Part shown: positions 59,127 to 64,000 of the stretch, one piece after another
How the letters are laid out: the number at the start of each line of letters is the position of its first letter
Position numbering within the stretch: the first letter of the stretch is position 1
Assembly: GCF_024323335.1 (NCBI RefSeq)
Contig: NC_066579.1
Location: forward strand, 132,610,354 to 132,674,353
Origin: Lathyrus oleraceus
Lineage: Eukaryota > Streptophyta > Magnoliopsida > Fabales > Fabaceae
Length of the DNA: 64,000 nt
Reading direction: 5' to 3'
Notes under the pieces: generated by a model
Seen by the model: the letters and a program-made list of their open reading frames with translations, nothing else
Database searches by the model: none
Told to the model about the DNA's origin: nothing
Translations under genes and position numbers: made by a program

Positions 59127-62100
59127 TTATGCGAAGTATTTTTTAACTGCGTCTGAGTTCACAGGGGAAGTGAAGTTTTCACCATCCATAGTTGCAAGCA
59201 TTAAGGCCCCACCATCAAAAACCTTGGTGACAATATACGGTCCCTCATATTTAGGAGTCCACTTGCCCCTGTGATCTGTCTGAGGAGGAAGGATCCTTTT
59301 CAAAACTAGATCTCCAACTTGGAAACAACGAGGACGCACTTTCTGATCAAAGGCTCTCTTCATCCGACTCTGATACAACTGCCCATGACAAATGGCTGCC
59401 ATTCGCTTCTCTTCGATAAGACTCAACTCATTGAACCTTGTCCGAATCCATTCAGCTTCGTCTAGCTTGACATCCAACAAGACTCTTAGAGAAGGAATCT
59501 CCACTTCAACAGGTAGGACTGCTTCCATACCATACACAAGGGAGTAAGGGGTTGCCCCGGTCGATGTACGTATTGAAGTGCGGTACCCATGCAAGGCGAA
59601 AGGTAGCATCTCATGCCAATCTCTGTACGTGACGACCATCTTCTGTATAATCTTCTTTATGTTCTTATTTGCCGCCTCAACAACGCCGTTCATCTTAGGG
59701 CGGTAAGGGGAAGAATTGTGATGCTGAATGTTGAAGTTCTGACACAACTCCTTCATCATTTTGTTGTTGAGATTAGAACCATTATCAGTAATGATTCTTT
59801 CGGGAATCCCATAGCGACAAAGGATTTCTTTCTTGATGAAACGGGCAACCACATGTCTGGTGACATTCGCGAACGACGCTGCCTCGACCCACTTGGTGAA
59901 ATAGTCGATGGCAACAAGGATGAAGCGATGCCCATTGGAAGCGGTCGGCTCAATATTTCCAATCATATTGATGCCCCACATAGCGAAAGGCCACGGCGAA
60001 GACATCACATTCAAAGGATTCGGCGGCACATGCACCTTATCAGCATAAATCTGGCATTTATGGCACTTCCGAGCATATTTGAAACAATCAGATTCCATGG
60101 TCATCCAGTAATAACCTGCTCTCAACAATTTCTTAGCCATTGCATGTCCACCGGCATGAGTACCGAAGGAGCCTTCATGAACTTCCTGCATTAACATGTC
60201 CACCTCGTGTCTGTCCACGCATCTGAGCAAAACCATGTCGAAGTTCCTCTTATACAGCACATCGTCTTTGTTCAAGAAGAAACTGCCTGCCAATCTTCTC
60301 AAAGTCTTTCTGTCATTGTTGGATGCCCCTGCAGGGTACTCTTGATTCTTCATAAAGCACTTGATATCGTGATACCAGGGCTTGTCATCGACTACCAGTT
60401 CAGCAGCAAACACATACGCGGCCCTGTCAAGGCGCATCACATCGATCCTGGGAGCATGGTTCCAACGAATTACCTTGATCATGGAGGATAGAGTAGCAAG
60501 TGCGTCTGCCATCTGGTTCTCATCACGAGGTATATGATACAATTTTACTGTTGTGAAGAAAGTCAACAGTCTTCTCGTGTAGTCTCTGTAGGGGACCAGA
60601 GTGGGTTGGAGAGTATTCCAATCACCATTTACTTGATTGATCACCAGAGCTGAATCTCCGAAGACGTCCAGAGTCTTGATTCTCAGATCAATGGCTTGCT
60701 CAATACCCAAAATATAGGCCTCGTACTCAGCTTCATTATTTGTGCACTCAAAAGTCAAATGAGCGGTGAAAGGCATGTGGGCACCTTTCGGAGTTGTAAT
60801 GACAGCACCAATTCCACTTCCTCTAGCATTGACAGCCCCATCAAACAACAAAGTCCACTTTTCGTTTGGATCAGGTCCCTCCTCCACAACTGGCTCTTCA
60901 CAGTCTTTCATCTTGAGGAACATGATGTCTTCATCAGGGAATTCAAACTTCATCGGCTCATAATCATCAATCGGCTGCTCGGCAAGGTAGTCTGACAGAA
61001 TACTACCTTTGATGGCCTTCTGTGACGTGTACTAAATATCATACTCTGTTAAAATCATTTGCCAACGAGCGACCCTTCCGGTGAGAGCTGGCTTCTCGAA
61101 TATGTATTTCACTGGATCCATCTTAGAAATCAACAAGGTAGTATGGTTCAACATATACTGCCTCAGTCGGCGAGCAGCCCAGGCCAAAGCACAGCAAGTT
61201 TTCTCAAGCTGCGAATATTTGACTTCACAGTCGGTAAACTTTTTGCTAAGGTAGTATATGGCATGCTCTTTTCGACCAGACTCGTCATGCTGTCCCAATA
61301 CACACCCCATCGAGTTCTCAGTCACTGATAGGTACATTATCAGAGGTCTCCCAGGAACTGGAGGTATAAGGATCAGAGGTTTCTGTAGATACTCTTTTAT
61401 CTTCTCGAAAGCCCTTTGACAATCTTCATTCCACCTGATAGCCTGATCTTTCCTCAGCAATTTGAAAATTGGCTCACACGTGGTTGTTAGGTGAGAGATG
61501 AACCTTGCAATGTAGTTCAACCTCCCTAAGAAACTACGGACTTGCTTCTCTGTTCTTTGCTCTGGCATTTCCTATATCGCTTTTACTTTGTCGGGATCCA
61601 CCTCAATCCCTTTTCCGCTAACAATAAAACCCAGCAATTTTCCCGATCTCACCCCGAAAGTGAACTTATTCGGATTAAGTCTCAGTTTGAATTTCCTCAA
61701 ACGCTCAAACAGTTTCTGCAAATTCAACAAATGTTCTTCTTCTGTCTGAGATTTGGCAATCATATCATCCACATAAACCTCAATTTCATGATGAATCATA
61801 TCATGGAACAAAGTCACCATCGCTCGCTGATATGTTGCTCCGGCATTTTTCAGACCAAACGGCATCACCTTGTAGCAGAAGGTGCCCCATGGGGTTATGA
61901 ATGTTGTCTTCTCCATGTCTTCTGGTGCCATCTTGATTTGGTTATAGCCAGAAAAACCATTCATGAAGGAGAATACCGAGAACTGAGCTGTATTATCCAC
62001 CAAAACATCGATGTGAGGTAATGGGAAATCATCTTTAGGGCTAGCTCTGTTCAGATCCCGGTAGTCGACACACATCCGTACCTTTCCATCCTTCTTAGGT

Positions 62101-62657
62101 ACTGGGACGATGTTTGCAACCCATGGAGGATAATTGGCGACTGCTAGAAACCCTGCGTCCAACTACTTTTGCACTTCTTCCTTTATCTTGACAACCATCT
62201 CTGGTCTTGTTCTTCTGAGCTTCTGCTTGACCGGAGGACAGCCTTCTTTGAGAGGCAAGCGGTGTACCACGATGTCTGTGTCCAGCCCAGGCATGTCCTG
62301 ATAAGACCAGGCGAAGATGTCAACGTATTCTTGCAGCAATTCAATCAGCCCTTTCTTCACATCATCTCCCAAAACAGCCCCTATCTTGATTTCTCTCTTG
62401 GCGTCTTCGGTGCCGAGATTAATTACTTCAACAGACTCTTGATGCGGTTGAATGACCCTTTCTTCCTGTTTCAATAACCTGGTAAGTTCTTCAGGGAGTT
62501 CACAGTCTTCATCACCCTCTTCTTCAACTTGAAAGATTGGATTTTCAAAGTCGAAGCGAGCCATAGCAGAACCGTTATCAATAGGATCCGGTGTTGTGCA
62601 TCTGCATGAGTGATGGTATGTGCTTATGAGTGTGAACAAGAAGTGAAAACTAAACAA
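59127..62657 (-). pseudogene. Ogre/Tat pol (RT, two RNase H domains, integrase) with three TAG stops
   Basis: A single frame of 1177 codons is interrupted only by TAG at 62165-62163, 61574-61572 and 61034-61032. In order it shows an acidic leader and AWSYQDMPGLD; reverse transcriptase with YRDLNRASPKDDFPLPH and the YVDDM active site (about 61785); a Ty3-type RNase H (GCVLGQHDESGRKEHAIYYL); a second RNase H with LLFDGAVNARGSGIGAV, NEAEYEA and ENQMADALA, the extra domain known in Tat/Ogre elements; and integrase with an HHCC zinc finger, D-D-E core and a GDLVLKR C-terminal motif, ending DAVKKYFA. The first core Asp is Asn here (WGINMIG, codon 59969-59967), while the left element keeps Asp. It is dead as it stands but close to intact. 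Confidence 0.93.
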
Positions 62658-62844
62658 AACATTGCCTTTTTTTTATTTTGAAAAACTGCAAAAATAGAAA
62701 GACAGGGAACGAAATATTTGAATGCAAAAATACGTCCTTTATTTATAATAAAAAATGCAAGTGTCACATAGATGGGCCCTACAGTGAGTCATTACGCCCT
62801 GGGCGGAACGTAAGACTTGGATATGCATGAATAAACAAAGAAAA
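62658..62844 (-). other. Pro-RT spacer, candidate Ogre intron
   Basis: After the protease frame stops at 62845, about 190 AT-rich bases precede the pol frame. On the minus strand they include a pyrimidine stretch and CTATTTTTGCAG near 62692. Ogre elements are known to carry a spliced intron between protease and reverse transcriptase. This spacer fits that position, though the donor was not pinned down. Confidence 0.5.
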
Positions 62845-64000
62845 TTACTCTTCAAGAAGAGTGACTTGGATAATCTCCTCAGAAGACCAATTGTTGATGA
62901 CTTCACCCGGGATCCTCGGACGCACCCAGTTGTCAATGTCACAATCACTATCCCCATCTTCTTCGTCGACTGCAGAGACTTGACCATACTGAATGATGCC
63001 AGCACTGGAGAAAGTGATTGGCCCCTGAAGTGTTGTAGAAGTCAGAGTTGGCTGATATCCAATCCCGAACTTATCTTCTTTCACTGGTAATTCCAACAGA
63101 CGCCCCCAACCGGGAGCAACACCTGAATCCACCACGGCCCGTGCCTGCTTAAAGGATGAGATAGAGGCACCTACTTTAACCTCTTCCACCGGAGCTGCAT
63201 CCTTGATTTGAACTGATTCAAAAGCCTGACACAGAGTCTCATGAATTTCACCTTCTACTTCTACATACTTGAACGCAGACAGGTTACTGACCAGGATGTC
63301 CTCCTCACCACAGACGGTGATAATTCGTCCGTTGACCGGAAACTTAATCTTCTGATGTAAAGTTGAAGAGACTGCCCCAGCATTATGGATCCAAGGACGA
63401 CCCAGCAGGAAACTGTAGGAAGGACTGATATCCATCACGTAGAAGACAGTGTTGAAGGTTTGTGATCCAATCAGAATTGGCAATTCTACCTCTCCAAACA
63501 CCGATCCCTTAGAACCATCGAAGGCTCTCACAATAAGATCTGAAGGTTTCAAGACCAAACCCTCTACTTCTAACTTTGACAGGGCTCTCTTGGGTAGCAC
63601 ATTGAGAGAGGAGCCTGTATCCACCAGAACATGCGATAGCACGGTGTCTCTGCATTCCATCGAGATGTGCAGAGCCTTGTTATGATTGCGTCCGGCTGGT
63701 GTTAAGTCAGAATCAGTAAAACCTAACCCGTTGCTTGTATGCACATTGGCAACGATCCCTTCTAGTTGGTTTACCGAGATCTCTTGAGGTACATAAGCAG
63801 CATTAAGAACCTTCAGAAGTGCCTCCCTGTGTGCCTCCGAACACAATAGGAGTGAGAGAATGGATATCTTGGACGGAGTCTGAATCAACTGATCGACTAC
63901 CTTGTAATCGCTTTTCTTTATGATTCTCAGAAGCTCGTCCACATCCTTTGCAAAAGTGGGCTCAGAACCTCCCTGGGGTGCAGAGGTACCCCCATTCACG
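62845..64000 (-). CDS. Gag-protease of the right Ogre-type element, partial
   Basis: The frame is open from the window edge to a TAA at 62845 (about 384 codons seen); the gag N-terminus lies beyond the window. It shows a DVDELLRIIKKSDYKVVDQL stretch typical of the Gag end or protease start in this lineage. A retropepsin-like aspartic protease follows, with LVDTGSSLNVLP as the active site and FLLGRPWIHNAGAV as the matching C-terminal half. A Cys- and Asp-rich tail ends in VTLLEE. The protease would cut the Gag-Pol precursor inside the particle. No stop interrupts the visible part, in contrast to pol next door. Confidence 0.88.
   Translation of the reverse strand, partial: VNGGTSAPQGGSEPTFAKDVDELLRIIKKSDYKVVDQLIQTPSKISILSLLLCSEAHREALLKVLNAAYVPQEISVNQLEGIVANVHTSNGLGFTDSDLTPAGRNHNKALHISMECRDTVLSHVLVDTGSSLNVLPKRALSKLEVEGLVLKPSDLIVRAFDGSKGSVFGEVELPILIGSQTFNTVFYVMDISPSYSFLLGRPWIHNAGAVSSTLHQKIKFPVNGRIITVCGEEDILVSNLSAFKYVEVEGEIHETLCQAFESVQIKDAAPVEEVKVGASISSFKQARAVVDSGVAPGWGRLLELPVKEDKFGIGYQPTLTSTTLQGPITFSSAGIIQYGQVSAVDEEDGDSDCDIDNWVRPRIPGEVINNWSSEEIIQVTLLEE

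Noticed and set aside
59613..60194. Open frame of 193 aa on the plus strand
   Set aside because: Antisense shadow of the integrase and RNase H coding sequence.

Overview
This is nuclear DNA from a large, repeat-rich plant genome. The organism is almost certainly pea (Pisum) or a very close Vicieae relative. The evidence is two albumin-1 (PA1) genes with the pea exon/intron layout, embedded in Tat/Ogre-type Ty3-gypsy retroelements with a tRNA-Arg-like primer site, the dominant repeat class of pea. No tRNA, rRNA or CRISPR feature was seen. Splice structures and element boundaries were read by eye.

Layout. (1) 1-6.7 kb: small retroelement and CACTA relics around PA1 copy 1 (2160-2665), whose normal stop codon has been lost. 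(2) 6.4-22.7 kb: remains of Ogre-like LTR elements. They include an AT-rich tandem array of about 1.25-kb units (landmark at 7641, 8891, 10122 and 11377), an LTR end plus primer site at 12827, a gag remnant, four families of degenerate short repeats (14.8-18.5 kb), a second LTR carrying one more array unit, a broken Ty1-copia pol and another LTR end plus primer site at 22707. (3) 23.9-24.9 kb: PA1 copy 2 (24192-24667), intact, in a duplication of about 1 kb shared with copy 1. (4) 25.4-26.7 kb: part of a copia LTR.

(5) 27191-48971: a minus-strand LTR retrotransposon with no recognisable gag-pol. Its two 1743-bp LTRs differ at about 12 sites. A complete 14,156-bp CACTA (En/Spm) transposon (29031-43186, target duplication TCC) sits inside it. 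The CACTA element carries a tnp2-type transposase gene, a second Ptta/En/Spm-type gene, and fragments of at least three host genes: a DDX6/RH8-like DEAD-box helicase exon, a GH3 acyl-amido synthetase exon in antisense, and an HSP70-8-like gene. (6) 49.4-64 kb: two minus-strand Ogre-type elements that share one LTR (about 54782-56708). The left one is badly decayed. The right one has a near-complete pol broken by three in-frame TAG codons and a changed first catalytic Asp in integrase.

The order of events can be read from nesting. The left Ogre element is oldest, the LTR retrotransposon landed in its 3' region, and the CACTA element then landed in that retrotransposon. The only genes likely to serve the plant are the two PA1 copies. 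The most unusual object is the young gene-capturing CACTA element, in which the GH3 and helicase fragments lie inside what looks like the first intron of the transposase gene.
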